Part shown: positions 24,301 to 33,179 of the stretch, one piece after another
How the letters are laid out: each line of letters starts with the position of its first letter
Numbering within the stretch: position 1 is the first letter of the stretch
Assembly (NCBI GenBank): GCA_018806985.1
Contig: JADANN010000364.1
Span: 3,155,001-3,219,000 of the forward strand
From: Angiostrongylus vasorum
Lineage: Eukaryota; Nematoda; Chromadorea; Rhabditida; Metastrongylidae
Length of the DNA: 64,000 nt
Reading direction: 5' to 3'
The notes under the pieces: model-generated
Database searches by the model: none
What the model was told of the DNA's origin: nothing
The model's input: the letters and a program-made list of their open reading frames with translations, nothing else
Program-made: the position numbers and the translations under genes

Positions 24301-27300
24301 CTTGTTATTACAGAAAGCTTTCCTTATCATATTGTCTTCTGAAATCTTCAGCAGAATCGAAGAGGCGGTCTGTTTACATCTGCGTTAATGATCGGATGTG
24401 GAACCTTCCCATTATGCTTGAAATACAACAATTTCATGAAAGGTTCTCTAGAAACAATCCGAAATCACACAGTAACTATTGAAAACTACGCAATAGTTCA
24501 CTTGAACGAAGTGTTTTAGAAAAGAAATGTGTAGCATTGAGGAAGTGTAGAGTATGTTGGCTTGAATGAGATGATGACCGCTTGTTAATTTCTACGCAAC
24601 AGAGTGTCATCTTCAGGCAACGGACCGAGGGCCACCACAGAGGGCTGCTACAGCCCGTCGCATGCCTCGTCGCATCTCCTGGAGGTTGTCGATCGTCGTC
24701 GAGCATGGTCGCCGAGAAATGCATCCTTAATATCTCAGCGACTTTGTGAATTGATATAAAACAGTTCAAAGTTATGAACAACAGTAGCTTACTGGTTAAT
24801 AATTTATCGATTATTGATTAATTAAATTTTGCAGGAGTACTAAATATATTCAAGTACTTAAAGGAATTTCATACTACGTACTTCAGATAAACTTTTTAAA
24901 CATCAAAAAATGCACTATAGTTCAATTTTGCCCAATGTTATAGTTCCTTTCGTTTGAAGCACTAAACAAGCACTCTGAGTCGCCATCATTGCATTGCTCA
25001 TCGGAACATGAATGTACGATTCATCACAGCCACGTGGATTAAGGCTTGTCAAGTTACGCGGCCGATTTATTTAGATGTATAACAAACAAACAACTACTTT
25101 TCTAAGTTCTATACTAACCTCTGTTTCTTAGTTCTAAGCTGTCTTCGAGATCGTCATAAACCGGACCGGCCAGTTCACTAAGAACTCTTCGCATTTCATT
25201 CTAAAACGGTTTCATATGTAATCACTATGATGCTGAGATATTTGCACAACTTGAACTGTAGACCAGATAGGCAGTGAATAAAGAGTTAAACATTGTGATT
25301 TCGACTGGACTACCGCCTCAGCTTAACTGGGTTCAATGCTGATTTGTGCTCCCAAATCATTCCCGACAACGGGTGACTGCTGATGACACCGTTAAGGTGA
25401 AAGAAAAAAAGCTGGCTGCGAGATAGGCAATTCAAGGGCCTCCGGTAGCACAGTGGGTAACATGTGAGCCACTGGAAAGGGTATAACACAGGTCCGAATC
25501 TGGGCTACGTCCAGGTTCCGAAAATGTCTCAGCATCATAGTGGTTGCATTTCTATATCATGCCCTGCAGCGAAAAAAATAACGGACAGTGATTAATGAGT
25601 TAACATTGTGGTTTCATATATATTTATATGAGTAGCAAGTTAAGATAACTGGACTAAGAACTTATTTAATAATTTGAGTTCAACGTGGGTTGATTTCCAC
25701 TCCCATATATGGGCAATTGGCTTGCTTAAATTATTATCAACTAATTTCCTTCCCGATATTCTACTTTGCCGTAGCGATGTTAATTACTTTTTTAGTGGAT
25801 AACACAGCTGAGCATCCTGAAAGGGTGATCGAGGGTTCAAAGCTCATTTGAGGTTGCTCATACCTGAGCATTCTTGTGGTTTTTTACCATGCTTTTTTTA
25901 TTTAGTTGACAGCTTATCTGGTACAGACCCCATGTTTACGTTGACATCTCAGTTTTTTGCGTAGATCGCAACCTTCCACAATCATTTTCTTTTCTTCAGT
26001 TATTTTCGCGGTTTTCGTTTTTAACCTCCGTCGTCTTTGTCGTTTATATATCCGACTATGGGTGTTTAGGTAAAAAAAAGGAATGCATCCTTTTGAGATC
26101 GTCGCTCAAACAATACTTACCCTACCTACTTCGTTTTCGTTGACCCTAGACGTATTACACTCGATCTGCAGCCACCACAGACCATAATGAGGTAAGATAC
26201 ACTGCATTTAAAGAATATACTATCGTAACAGAATGGCGCGTGTGGCGCAGTGGTCGGAAGCGTCCTGCAACACAGACGTGGAATCGATCTCCGCGCCCTT
26301 CGCTCACCAAGCCTTCCAACCCTCTGGGGTAGGCAAATTGGTATCAGACTTGTCTGAGAGGATATCAGCACTGGCTTGATACATCGGTAGGCCACCGCGA
26401 GTCAATGCAAAGGCCAGATATGCATTCAATCACCTCCAACGATACTTAATGAAGTCGGATGCATGGCGCATCCCTCAAGGATTCATCAACGCCGAGCTTT
26501 TTAAGACGTGGCCATTGTGGTAAAAAAAAGCTCTAAAAAGCTTTTACCAGAATGACCACGTCTTAATGCAGTACACATTTCACCCCTGACTAATCGACAG
26601 CAAAAGGGTGTAGCAATAGCCTGGATATAACGATATCTTTTTGAAATCCTCTACAAAGTCAGGCGAAATGAAGGACCCGCATGGTGTGGTGGTGAACATC
26701 TTACGCCCTGGAAAGGGTAATAGCGAGTTCGTTCCCCCACCGCAGGCACTTGTGGTCCGGAGTTTTGTAAATATCTCAGCAACGTTGTGGTTGTAATTCG
26801 CTTAATAACCTGCCATAAGAACTATAGAAGGCAGAAAAATAAAAAAGTAAAAATATTGTGAATTCAACTACAGCCTCAGCTTAACTGGGTTCAATGCCGA
26901 TGTGGGCTCCCTCAGACCAATCCTGTTGACGGGTGATTGCTGACGGCACAGATAGATAGAACTAGGTGAGAGACAGTCGAAACGAAGGACCCGCATGGTG
27001 TGGTGGTGAACGCGTTACTCTTCGTTCCTCACCGCAAACACCTGCGGTCCGGAGTTTTCTGCAAATATCTCAGCAAATTTATCTGTTAAGTTTTATCTGC
27101 TAGGGTTATGGAAACGTTTGGCTGAGTACATCGCATTTCAATTTGACCTTTCTAGGCTCTGAAGAAGGCGAAACCGCCGAAACGTCAGCTATTGTACCCT
27201 AATAAACTCTGTAATAACAACTTCGTGGCTACTTCCTGAAGAAAAACGTCGAATTATCAATCAATGCCGAAGTTAACAAAAAAGTCGGTTTTGGGGAAAG

Positions 27301-29305
27301 CTATTGACCAGAATTTTTTCGAAACCATACTGCTTTTGAGATAAATTAATCGCCACATCAATGACGAGTTTACCAATAATCCTACGCGTTAGCCCTTGGA
27401 AAGAGTAACAGCTCGTTCGTTCCCCATCGCAGACACCTGCGGTCCGGAGTTTTGCAAATATATCAACAACTGTATAAAATTTTGAAAGACACGCTTGTAG
27501 GAAAATTGGATGACCCGTAGATATTTCTTGGCGAACTACCAAACTGCTTTAGCAACAGCAGCAAAACGCACGGCATACTGGGGGTTTGTCTGTCAATTTC
27601 TGGCATTTTGCCAGACTACTTTGAGTCATAGTCGATTCACAGATGTTACCAATAACAAACAAACATTCACAAGAGAATAACAGTGGTATGAAATGAAACG
27701 GTGAAACGATAATGTAGCACAAATTGGTCATGTTTGTCAATCCCTAACCTGATATTTCGTGTAGGTAAGCAGCCAGGCGACTCGAGATTCATGGATTTTT
27801 GATCGATCTATATTGTAGCGAAGTATGGCTTCTGCTGAGCACATTTCAATGTCAAGACTGATGAGATATGGGCGAATATTTGTCTGGAATAGATGCAAAA
27901 TTGGAATGGGAGCACCCGTAACGCCTATCAATAATGAAAACTGCAGCGATGGAAGGATCCATTTGTTGAAAACTTGGACTCGTCACTCCTCTTTTGCTAC
28001 TTTTCATTCAATCTACAAGGGCTTTTTTTGAATCGGTGGCTGACGTTTTGTCGTTTTGCTTAGCACCATAGAGAACTTAGCCCTTTTTTTGCGGATCTAG
28101 TTATATTACCATCGTCGGGAGCAGTATTCGTACCTGCAATTCGTCCAGTAAGTCATCGGCACTTTTCTGCAATCCGAGGGCATCAGTCGAGAATTCACAC
28201 ATCAGATGCACGATTGTGTTCAGCTAAACGAAATATGAAAGTTTCAATTAATGGTTGAGCAAGAAGATAATCAGTGAGAACACTTTTAAGGAGAACAGCT
28301 ACGTTTTTTAATTTACACTCATTCTGCAAGCTGACGCTACGATTTACGACGTTTCCGTGACATAAGTGAATTCGTTCACAGGTATCTACATCGAGGACTC
28401 CAACAAGGTTACCCAGTGACAAAAAGGAGCTCAACATTTTGTTCTGGAATCTTTGCTGAACGTGAAAATCACGAACTGTTTTACCTTCGGCAGACTACTA
28501 GTAAAGTGACGGATTTTTTTTCCGATCCACAAGGGAAGACAACTGCTAGGGTTGACAACCTGGGAACGCCGTCATATGGCTATTTCAGTAGTTCAGAGCA
28601 GAAATCTACCCATATATTACTCATTCGAAGAAATGTAATTCTCGCGTGATATCTTTTACCGGAATTTTAACGAAAAGATTTCATCGTCAACATCGAACGA
28701 GAATTCTGTTCCAATGCAAGGAATGTTTGAAAGTAAGTGTTGCCGTCCATTACCTTGTAAATGATTGATGAAAAACCATCGAGCAGTTGCAAGAAAAATT
28801 CACTTCACACCTTGTTGCATATTGTTGCTTCAATCATGGCGATCTCAGATTTGTCTAGAGTTCGGTTATCCTTGGAACATTCGTTCGATGTTTCCACTTC
28901 TGCTGGAGAAGAATTGAATTCGGACGAGTTGGACAAGTCCTAAATCTATCAAAGATCCACTATCATTCGACAATCACATTAGCTTTTCTCTTACTGTTTT
29001 TCAATGAGTAAGTGAAAAACAATGACGGAACAAAAATGAGTTTGGTACCAGTACTTCTTCATACAATTTTATGTCCCTATTCATTTATTCGTTATTGAAC
29101 CTTAAAGAGGTCAGTCCTAAGGTTAAGAATGTTGAAGCTCTGTTCATGAGCTTATGATATTTTATGGCTAATCAGACAACGTTCTTACGGCAGAATTGCT
29201 TGACAGAGTCGTGTTGCTGGGAGTAGACAATGAGATCGATCCAAAGGAGTTGTTGAACTCGGGACTTTCACTTCGGTAATTTCGTTCACCGAGACGTCGA
29301 AACAT
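12243..29305 (-). CDS. Multi-exon membrane protein gene, possibly tetraspanin-like (tentative model)
   Basis: Small minus-strand exons with good splice sites and matching phases: 29305-29189 (start, MFRRLGERNYRSESPEF), 28939-28811, 28223-28134, 27940-27749, 25200-25119, 24153-24111, perhaps 23834-23791, then 21880-21741, 21670-21545, 20607-20521, 19417-19218, 18528-18441, 17946-17868 (3' limit uncertain). Separate exons 15043-14954 and 12382-12243 (stop TAA) fit downstream, but the exons joining them are not resolved. The N-terminal ~240 residues are serine-rich and acidic; later exons give hydrophobic helices, and one exon starts LECCGFNTISDFYN, the CCG motif of the tetraspanin large loop. 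The gene spans about 17 kb, nearly all repeat-filled introns. It could instead be two neighbouring genes. No transcript evidence; family assignment is moderate. Confidence 0.42.
12905..13225 (+). repeat. Dispersed repeat with shared SINE core (family B)
   Basis: Contains a B-box-like GCTAGTTCGATTCCG near its start and GGGACTTGTCTGGGA in the middle, and ends GAAAACGATTGAATGTGAGAAG-like before CCGCACAGT. Reverse copies lie at 6780-7055 and 43225-43460, and a tail fragment at 1-37. Confidence 0.65.
13360..13700. mobile_element. Penelope-like 3' ends in inverted orientation
   Basis: A reverse 3' end at 13360-13510 (GCTGACGTTTCGGCGG, then GCCTTCTTCAGAG) is followed by a more decayed forward end at about 13615-13700 (GAAACGTCAGC...AACCTCGGCTTTCC). 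The pair is arranged like the cleaner one at 15180-15540. Confidence 0.45.
13924..13985 (+). repeat. Short tandem duplication
   Basis: TTCTTTGAATTCTTAAGTAC followed by AACG occurs twice in a row, a unit of about 30 bp. A recent local duplication next to a SINE copy. Confidence 0.7.
14006..14290 (+). repeat. SINE family A copy (tRNA-like head, core, tail)
   Basis: Starts GGGCGCGTGTGGCGCAGTG (A box TGGCGCAGTGN), has a weak B box GGGATCGATCTCC and closes the pseudo-acceptor with ACGCCC. The core follows (CACCAAG, TTCCATCC, CAAGTTGGTACCAGACTTGT), then a tail to GAGCTTTATCCTTTA. Other copies: 26233, 31547, 36698, 40078, 40402, 41918, 47632, 59520 and 60319. Confidence 0.8.
14406..14639 (+). CDS. 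Small basic open frame, unidentified
   Basis: A GC-rich patch in AT-rich surroundings encodes a frame ending in RRLKLASSKV and a TAA, with arginine-rich stretches (KRRRVADASHIRRDRR). It lies just after a SINE copy. I do not recognise it; the minus strand is open over the same patch. Possibly an exon or a piece of an unknown transposon. Confidence 0.2.
14954..15043 (-). CDS. Tetraspanin CCG-motif exon
   Basis: A 90 bp phase-0 exon between GTTTCAG and a GTATGT donor, both strong. It encodes LECCGFNTISDFYNMEQIV and continues to GGN. CCG after L-E/Q and followed by an aromatic and a D-F/Y pair is the hallmark of the large extracellular loop of tetraspanins, where these cysteines form disulphides. 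This is the main reason for the tetraspanin label. The exon is short, so the match could be chance. Confidence 0.5.
15180..15540. mobile_element. Inverted pair of Penelope-like 3' ends (foldback)
   Basis: Left arm about 15208-15325, right arm about 15425-15535, nearly perfect reverse complements (GAGGTGTTATTTTTATTC, GCTGACGTTTCGGCGGATTT, GCCTTCCTCAGAGCC against their complements), spacer about 100 bp. Two 3' ends joined as inverted copies are a known Penelope arrangement. Confidence 0.65.
16165..16330 (-). mobile_element. Penelope-like 3' end, solitary
   Basis: GGCTGACGTTTCGGCGATTT then CGCCTTCCTCAGAGCC at 16280-16330, the same terminal block as at 15290. It is joined almost directly to an RTE fragment. 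Confidence 0.45.
16404..16710 (+). mobile_element. RTE 3' fragment
   Basis: Encodes [20 protein letters not shown], the C-terminal block of the RTE protein, then the characteristic end with GGTGATACA repeated three times (about 16688-16712). Strongly 5' truncated. It lies in an intron of the minus-strand gene. Confidence 0.85.
17070..17446 (+). repeat. Unclassified dispersed repeat (family D), copy 2
   Basis: Matches 11692-12055 along its length: GGTTTACCCCTCATCATGGC, AGTAAACCAATACTAGGATC and the end GGACGGGCCGTCCAAATG. One frame is open over much of it (GSPKLKRSPRYASGSPAKSK), so it may derive from a coding or leader part of an element. Confidence 0.65.
17567..17667 (-). CDS. Possible coding exon, frame uncertain
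   Basis: Minus-strand stretch between a TTGAG and a TCAG/GTTCAG donor. It is open in two frames: one gives EKLIGEAVPIPYFGQRF, the other a hydrophobic KSLLEKLFLFLISANAF. It lies between exons of the tetraspanin-like model, but neither frame joins cleanly to the CCG exon. Confidence 0.2.
17868..17946 (-). CDS. Exon after the fourth hydrophobic segment, minus-strand gene
   Basis: Follows CCTAAG in phase 0 from exon 18528-18441 and encodes IEVMNMISSVMNHAKLLD and a basic end, suitable for the first helices of a tetraspanin large loop. The donor may be at 17868 (GTCATG) or further at 17837. A second frame is open too, so the reading is uncertain. Confidence 0.3.
18441..21880 (-). CDS. Transmembrane exons of the minus-strand gene
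   Basis: Exons 21880-21741, 21670-21545, 20607-20521, 19417-19218 and 18528-18441 stay in one frame. Hydrophobic segments: SIIFAKCCLLIPIFWTSII, FILSCTILACSFYV, YYTLVPLVGGFVMATINAML, then MLLWASA joined over the intron to VSCMVLILAAMGLELLL. The last carries a glutamate inside the helix, as tetraspanin TM3 does. The donor at 21741 (GTCTTG) is weak. Exon 19417-19218 also reads on to a TAA at 19148, an alternative end. Confidence 0.5.
18636..18790 (+). repeat. Family D repeat, partial copy 3
   Basis: Only the last third is present (GACCTCGGGATACCAGCGAA to GACGGGCTATCCAAGC). Diverged relative to the copies at 11.7 and 17.1 kb. Confidence 0.55.
20693..20830 (-). repeat. SINE family A fragment
   Basis: Reverse tail of family A: AAAGGATAAAGGATAGAGCG, CTCGGCGTTGAACAATCCCT and CCTACCGATGCAT. 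The core and the tRNA-like head are missing. Confidence 0.5.
21008..21175 (+). repeat. ~300 bp repeat family copy
   Basis: Has GACCTCAGTGGTGTAGTTGG (A-box-like), GGATGCGAATCTGG (B-box-like) and then GAGTTTTGCAAATATCTAAG. Lies in an intron between transmembrane exons of the minus-strand gene. Confidence 0.65.
21881..23790. other. Intron DNA, little recognised
   Basis: Nearly 2 kb of AT-rich sequence without a repeat family I recognise. Possible minus-strand exon scraps near 22040-22200 do not fit the phases of the model. Nothing else supported. Confidence 0.3.
24111..25200 (-). CDS. Two middle exons of the minus-strand gene
   Basis: Exon 25200-25119 follows GTTTTAG and encodes NEMRRVLSELAGPVYDDLED, ending with one leftover base at an AGAG/GTTAGT donor. 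Exon 24153-24111 follows TATTCAG, takes that base and encodes ESAPLLESTVSPLHG. Phases agree with exon 27940-27749 before them. Acidic and hydrophilic, so probably cytoplasmic. Confidence 0.45.
25222..25620 (+). repeat. ~300 bp repeat family, about 1.3 units
   Basis: Begins with GATGCTGAGATATTTGCAC, continues through CAGCTTAACTGGGTTCAATG and GGGCCTCCGGTAGCACAGTG to CTCAGCATCATAGTGGTTG. It starts about 20 bases upstream of the minus-strand exon at 25200. Confidence 0.65.
26233..26503 (+). repeat. SINE family A copy
   Basis: GGCGCGTGTGGCGCAGTGGT head, then CTCACCAAGCCTTCCA core and CATCGGTAGGCCACCGCGAG tail, ending at GCCGAGCTTTTTAAG, where a hairpin begins. Confidence 0.8.
26503..26564. repeat. 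62 bp imperfect hairpin
   Basis: Left arm AAGACGTGGCCATTGTGGTA and right arm TACCAGAATGACCACGTCTT pair with two mismatches. Poly-A and AGCT sequence continues the stem to a short loop. It abuts the 3' end of the SINE copy. Confidence 0.7.
26671..27090 (+). repeat. ~300 bp repeat family, tandem units (period 314 bp)
   Basis: AAGGACCCGCATGGTGTGGT occurs at 26671 and again at 26985, each followed by CGTTCCCCCACCGC-like and GGTCCGGAGTTTTGCAAA-like blocks. The second unit is cut short. A further partial copy lies at 27389-27470. Confidence 0.7.
27155..27290 (+). mobile_element. Penelope-like 3' end, best-preserved copy
   Basis: GGCTCTGAAGAAGGCGAAAC and CGCCGAAACGTCAGC encode GSEEGETAETSA, then a stop and AATAAA, ending near GCCGAAGTTAACAAAAAAGT. 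This is the copy that best shows the coding sense of the motif. Confidence 0.55.
27389..27470 (+). repeat. ~300 bp repeat family fragment
   Basis: CCTTGGAAAGAGTAACAGC, CGTTCGTTCCCCATCGCAG and GGTCCGGAGTTTTGCAAATA are present; the rest is missing. Confidence 0.6.
27749..29305 (-). CDS. N-terminal exons of the minus-strand membrane protein gene
   Basis: Four exons: 29305-29189, 28939-28811, 28223-28134, 27940-27749. All are multiples of three with phase-0 introns and clear sites (GCC/GTAAGA, TTTAG/GAC, AAG/GTGTGA, TTTAG/CTG, CAG/GTACGA, GCAG/TTT, CAG/GTTAGG). They encode 176 residues: a serine- and asparagine-rich start, an acidic stretch, then helical segments such as ADDLLDELQ and AEAILRYNIDRSKIHESR. 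The start ATG at 29305-29303 lies 2 bases after a TTAAG that could be a spliced-leader acceptor. I do not recognise the domain. Confidence 0.55.
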
Positions 29306-31540
29306 TGCTTAACGAAAAAAGCGATCGTAAATGTGTCACCAACTCATCGTTTCATTATTATTCGTTAAGGTCAAAACGTTCTTAGCACAAAGATCTATGG
29401 AGCCTTAGTTTCAAAAAAAATTGTCATCATGACTAAAATTTATAGGCGCCTACTTATACAAAGTTTAACCTAGAGGGATTTGGAATGTAGATGGCCGGTG
29501 CTCATTTCTCGTTTGGTTCTAACAGCATTTTCCATTCCTTTTTTGTCCCTGTGACCATCGAACGTTCATGGTCATGGTCCACAGGTTGCACGGTGATTAC
29601 TATTCAACAATTCACAAATCGTTTGATGTTGAGAACACAGTTCATCGATGGACGCCAAAACACATCCACCCATCTAGAACGTGATCGTCCCAGAGGACGT
29701 CAACATTGGCTCGAGGACTACTGTATCATTCTTGTCACACACCTGTTATAAACTCTTTTTTATCCCGTGACCGGTTCAACTGTGTAAAGTTTTAATGCAT
29801 ATTTCCTTGGGTCTTCAAGGCGAAGTATTTCTCGAACGGTTGAACTCTTATTTAGCTTAATGTTCTGTGTGTGTGCTGGATGCATTTGAGAAGACACCGG
29901 TCACACACTCAGTGAGTATAGCGCGAGTTTCTGCAGGTTGTTGAACACGTAACAGCAAAGTAATTGAGTGCTAGAATAGCCTATAAGCCAAAAGGTGAGA
30001 GTGGGATTCTTGAGAACCACCCTATTCTATTTCTTCTTTAGAAAATCTCCTCCATATTAATCGATGAAAAAACAAAGACAGTCGTCCAATGTTGTTGCGC
30101 GGCTCAACCTCAAGTCATCCTGCTAAAGTAGTTGAGCTCATTCAACGAACGAGGCACTGATAGTAGACTTCTACGAAAGAACCTACGGTTTGAACATTAC
30201 TCATTCAGCAAAAGTAGTGTCGAAATGCACCTAATTAGAAAAACCACTAGTTATGTCCCTTCAGAAGTTGCTTATATGTGCGATAGGCATAATAATCGTT
30301 AAGAACTTGTATGGGACACTCAACGAGCAGCTTGAACATTAGCAATAAATATGGTTTTGTTTACAGTTTATCCGTAAAAATTTTTTGCAAGTAGGGGCCG
30401 ACATTTGAGCAGCAACTTTTCTTCTAAAGTGATGTTTTCAGAAGATACCAGAGTTGCGTTTAGTCTATGCCGTCTATTTTGAAAGCTGTCCGCAGCCGTT
30501 ATGTCTGCTGCAGTACCCATGCATCTCCTCGCTCTCTCAATCGCAACTCGGACTTCACAAGGGCGGACTCTAGTATCGTTCCAGTGGCGATTTTAGGATT
30601 TGCGTCAATAGCTATTTTACGTAACAGATCAGAACAGCTTTTTCTGCCACCAATTCCATATCACGTCAGTAGGTGTATGGCGATTGGGGTTTCATTTGCA
30701 GTGGTAGCAGAACACCACAACGACGAGACTTTCGATAGACTAGACTTAACGGTAGTGTTTCCTTTTTATTCAGTGATATAAGTGAAGTCTTTTCCACCTT
30801 TCCAATTCAGTATAAAGTGACGACGGTGGAAAGGGGTCTGGGTGGTGTGATTTTTTTCTTTGTGGGAATCGATCTTATGAGTGAGCGGTGACAGAAGCCT
30901 GTTCTTTCGTCTAACAACGACCTCCATTTTTCTCGAAGAATACACTTTCATGAAAAAAAGAATGAAATGGGCAAAAAACTACCACACTTTTCTATTTACT
31001 TTCAGTAGATTTTCCATTAAGGCCTTAAAGTCTGTTAATAGAATGTTGTAGATCACTTCACCCAAATGTCCATAAAAGCAAAAAGTTGGTGACCTTTTGT
31101 AACATGGATTGGAAGCGGAAGAGTATCGAGCGAGTCGATGGAATCTCACGTGAGTCGACGTGATTTGCCCAAGAATCGGAAACCTATGCCACCAAAGTTT
31201 AGTGGCCGCATGTTCTATGCACTAGAAAGACGACTACTCGTGAATAATTCGTATTGTTATTAGTTGTCAACTAACCCAAGTGGGCACCAGTTACTCTCCA
31301 TTCTTCGTTCTCAGGTTCAAAGGCTACTCAGTGAGCTTGTTTCAATCTAGTTTCAGTAATATCCCTGAACAGCGCAACATCTCATCGTCTTTCACTAGTG
31401 TTATAGCTCAACGCCGTTGGCAGGAGTGCCACTGCGTATCAGTGGATTTATTCTAACTTGCTATATGGTTACTAGAAGGAAACAGTTCTCCTTGATGTCG
31501 ATAGCAAATCCTTGAATTGTTTTATTCTTGGCTAAGGTTG
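29306..31540. other. Intergenic, no supported gene
   Basis: No repeat family recognised. Open stretches at 29491-29751 (+), 30467-30781 (+) and an opposing minus frame at about 30480-30640 have some protein-like composition (minus: LLRKIAIDANPKIATGTILE) but lack a pair of good splice sites, and I do not recognise them. Confidence 0.3.
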
Positions 31541-31546
31541 AGCTCA

Positions 31547-31836
31547 GGGCGTGTGTGGCGCAGTGGTCGGAAGCGTCCTGCAACACACACGTGGGGTCGA
31601 TCTCCGCGCCCCTTCGCTCACCAAGCCTTCCATCCCTCCGGGGTTGGGAAATTGGTAACGGACTTGTCTTGGACGATAGCAGCACTGGTTCGATATATCG
31701 GTAGGCAACCGCGACCCATTTTTAAAAGCCAGATATGCATTCAATAACCTCCAAGCGATGCTTAATAGAAGTCGAGTTCACGGCGCATTCCTCAAGGATT
31801 GATCAACGCCAGAGCTTTATCCTTTATTTTTTTGAC
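31547..31836 (+). repeat. SINE family A copy, clearest tRNA-like head
   Basis: A box TGGCGCAGTGG at 31556-31566, B-box-like GGTCGATCTCC at 31595-31605, and GGGCG...CGCCCC as a pseudo-acceptor stem. Core CACCAAGCCTTCCATCCC follows, and the tail ends AGCTTTATCCTTTATTTTTT. Confidence 0.85.
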
Positions 31837-32660
31837 GGTGCTTTAAGGTGAAATTGTCGAGTTCCTTCTCAGTTTTACTTGCCATGGTGGGATTAGGTGG
31901 ACGCTCATCCAAAACTGTGGGGTGGCAAAAGGCTTACAATTCTGGACTGAAAAGAACATGGGAAAATAGATAATATGGTTGAACAACATGAACGTGGGGG
32001 CGATTAATCCGTTAAATAATTTGTAAAGTTGGAAAGTGATTTGAATGCAATAGCAGCCAGCAGTCGAGAATTCGGAGACAACTGTTCTTTCGTGTAGGAA
32101 AACGGGTTGCATATCTTTCTCTCGATCTCTCGATTAAACCGGCTTGAGGAGGTGAATAGATCGTTGCAAGATCTCGCACCCGTAAAGTAGAAATTCAATA
32201 AGCCAAGGCTTCTCGATTCTCGTTTGAAAGGCGTAAGATCTCATTAATGGAATTGAGAGAAGAACTGTGGTCCATCCGTTTGCAAGCTTCTGTAGACAGC
32301 ATTTATCAAAAGAAGTGAATAGCCGACGTGGAAATTGTTTGATTTGGCTTTTTTTTTGTAGACGTGAATTGGATATCAAGCACCTCATAACATTTAGAAG
32401 ATGCCCTTTATTCAGTTTTTGGCTCTGAGTTTACCCTATCAGCGAAAGAAATCATAATAAATGGGTTACCCTCGATGAGTAAAGATTAAAGCATTTAGTT
32501 TCGCAATCGAAGGTAAAATATAAGTGGGCAAGTGGTCATATATAATTTGTAATATTTGCGGTTCAGGAATTGAAATGGCGAATGATATACAAATCTGATT
32601 AATATTAAAACGTTAGGGCCCTTGTTGGCTGAATAATAATTTTTTTTGGAACGATCAAAG

Positions 32661-32960
32661 GCTTCAATCTATTTTTTGACTACAATTATAATCGATTATA
32701 TAACAACTCAGATGCACTAAGAAGTGCAAATGGACAGAACGCACTGAACAATGTGAAGCCGTTAGGGGATGGTGTAAGGTATCTGGAAAGAAGCAGAGAC
32801 TTTAGAGAGTAAGGATTGTGAAAATGCGACTGAAACGCGAATGGAATGACTGATAAGTGGCGTTCCATTGTTTCAGGCGTTGAACGGAATGATCACCAGT
32901 GATGAGATCGGACGGTTGTCGACGATAAAATCCCAGATCTATCACTCAATCTGCAGCTGA
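32661..32960 (+). CDS. Tentative two-exon gene end, unidentified
   Basis: Exon 32661-32773 (after ATCAAAG, ending GGT/GTAAGG) and exon 32877-32960 (after TGTTTCAG, TGA stop) join in phase. They encode a hydrophilic frame including NNSDALRSANGQNALNNV, then ALNGMITSDEIGRLSTIKSQ and a short end. Both are short, the first acceptor is poor, and I recognise neither; upstream exons were not found. Confidence 0.22.
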
Positions 32961-33179
32961 CAATGGAAGTGACCCGCAGATTGTCTCATAATTGATGCAT
33001 CTTGGGAAGAACGATTCAGTTCAAACATGGAGTGCTGTGCTTTAAGAAAAAGACATTCCGCCAACGTTGCGGTTGTTAGTTTACACCCGAGTAGATGGTC
33101 AGGCGTAAAAACAACTTTATTCACTTCTGGGGGAGGTTGTATTGCACAAAAAAATTGAGCTGAAAGACAAGATGCAGAT

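Noticed and set aside
26233..26300. Functional tRNA gene
   Set aside because: The tRNA-like heads recur in a dispersed family with a common core and tail, have weak B boxes and no proper anticodon arm, so they are SINE heads.
296..27470. CRISPR-like spaced repeats (TTTGCAAATATCTCAGCA blocks)
   Set aside because: Spacing is irregular, copies occur in both orientations and the genome is clearly animal.
29192..29274. Plus-strand exon-like frame with an AG before and GT after
   Set aside because: The minus strand over the same bases gives a start codon, better splice sites and phase agreement with three further exons.
30467..30781. Plus-strand frame of 104 codons and an opposing minus frame
   Set aside because: No flanking splice sites of quality on either strand and no recognised motif.
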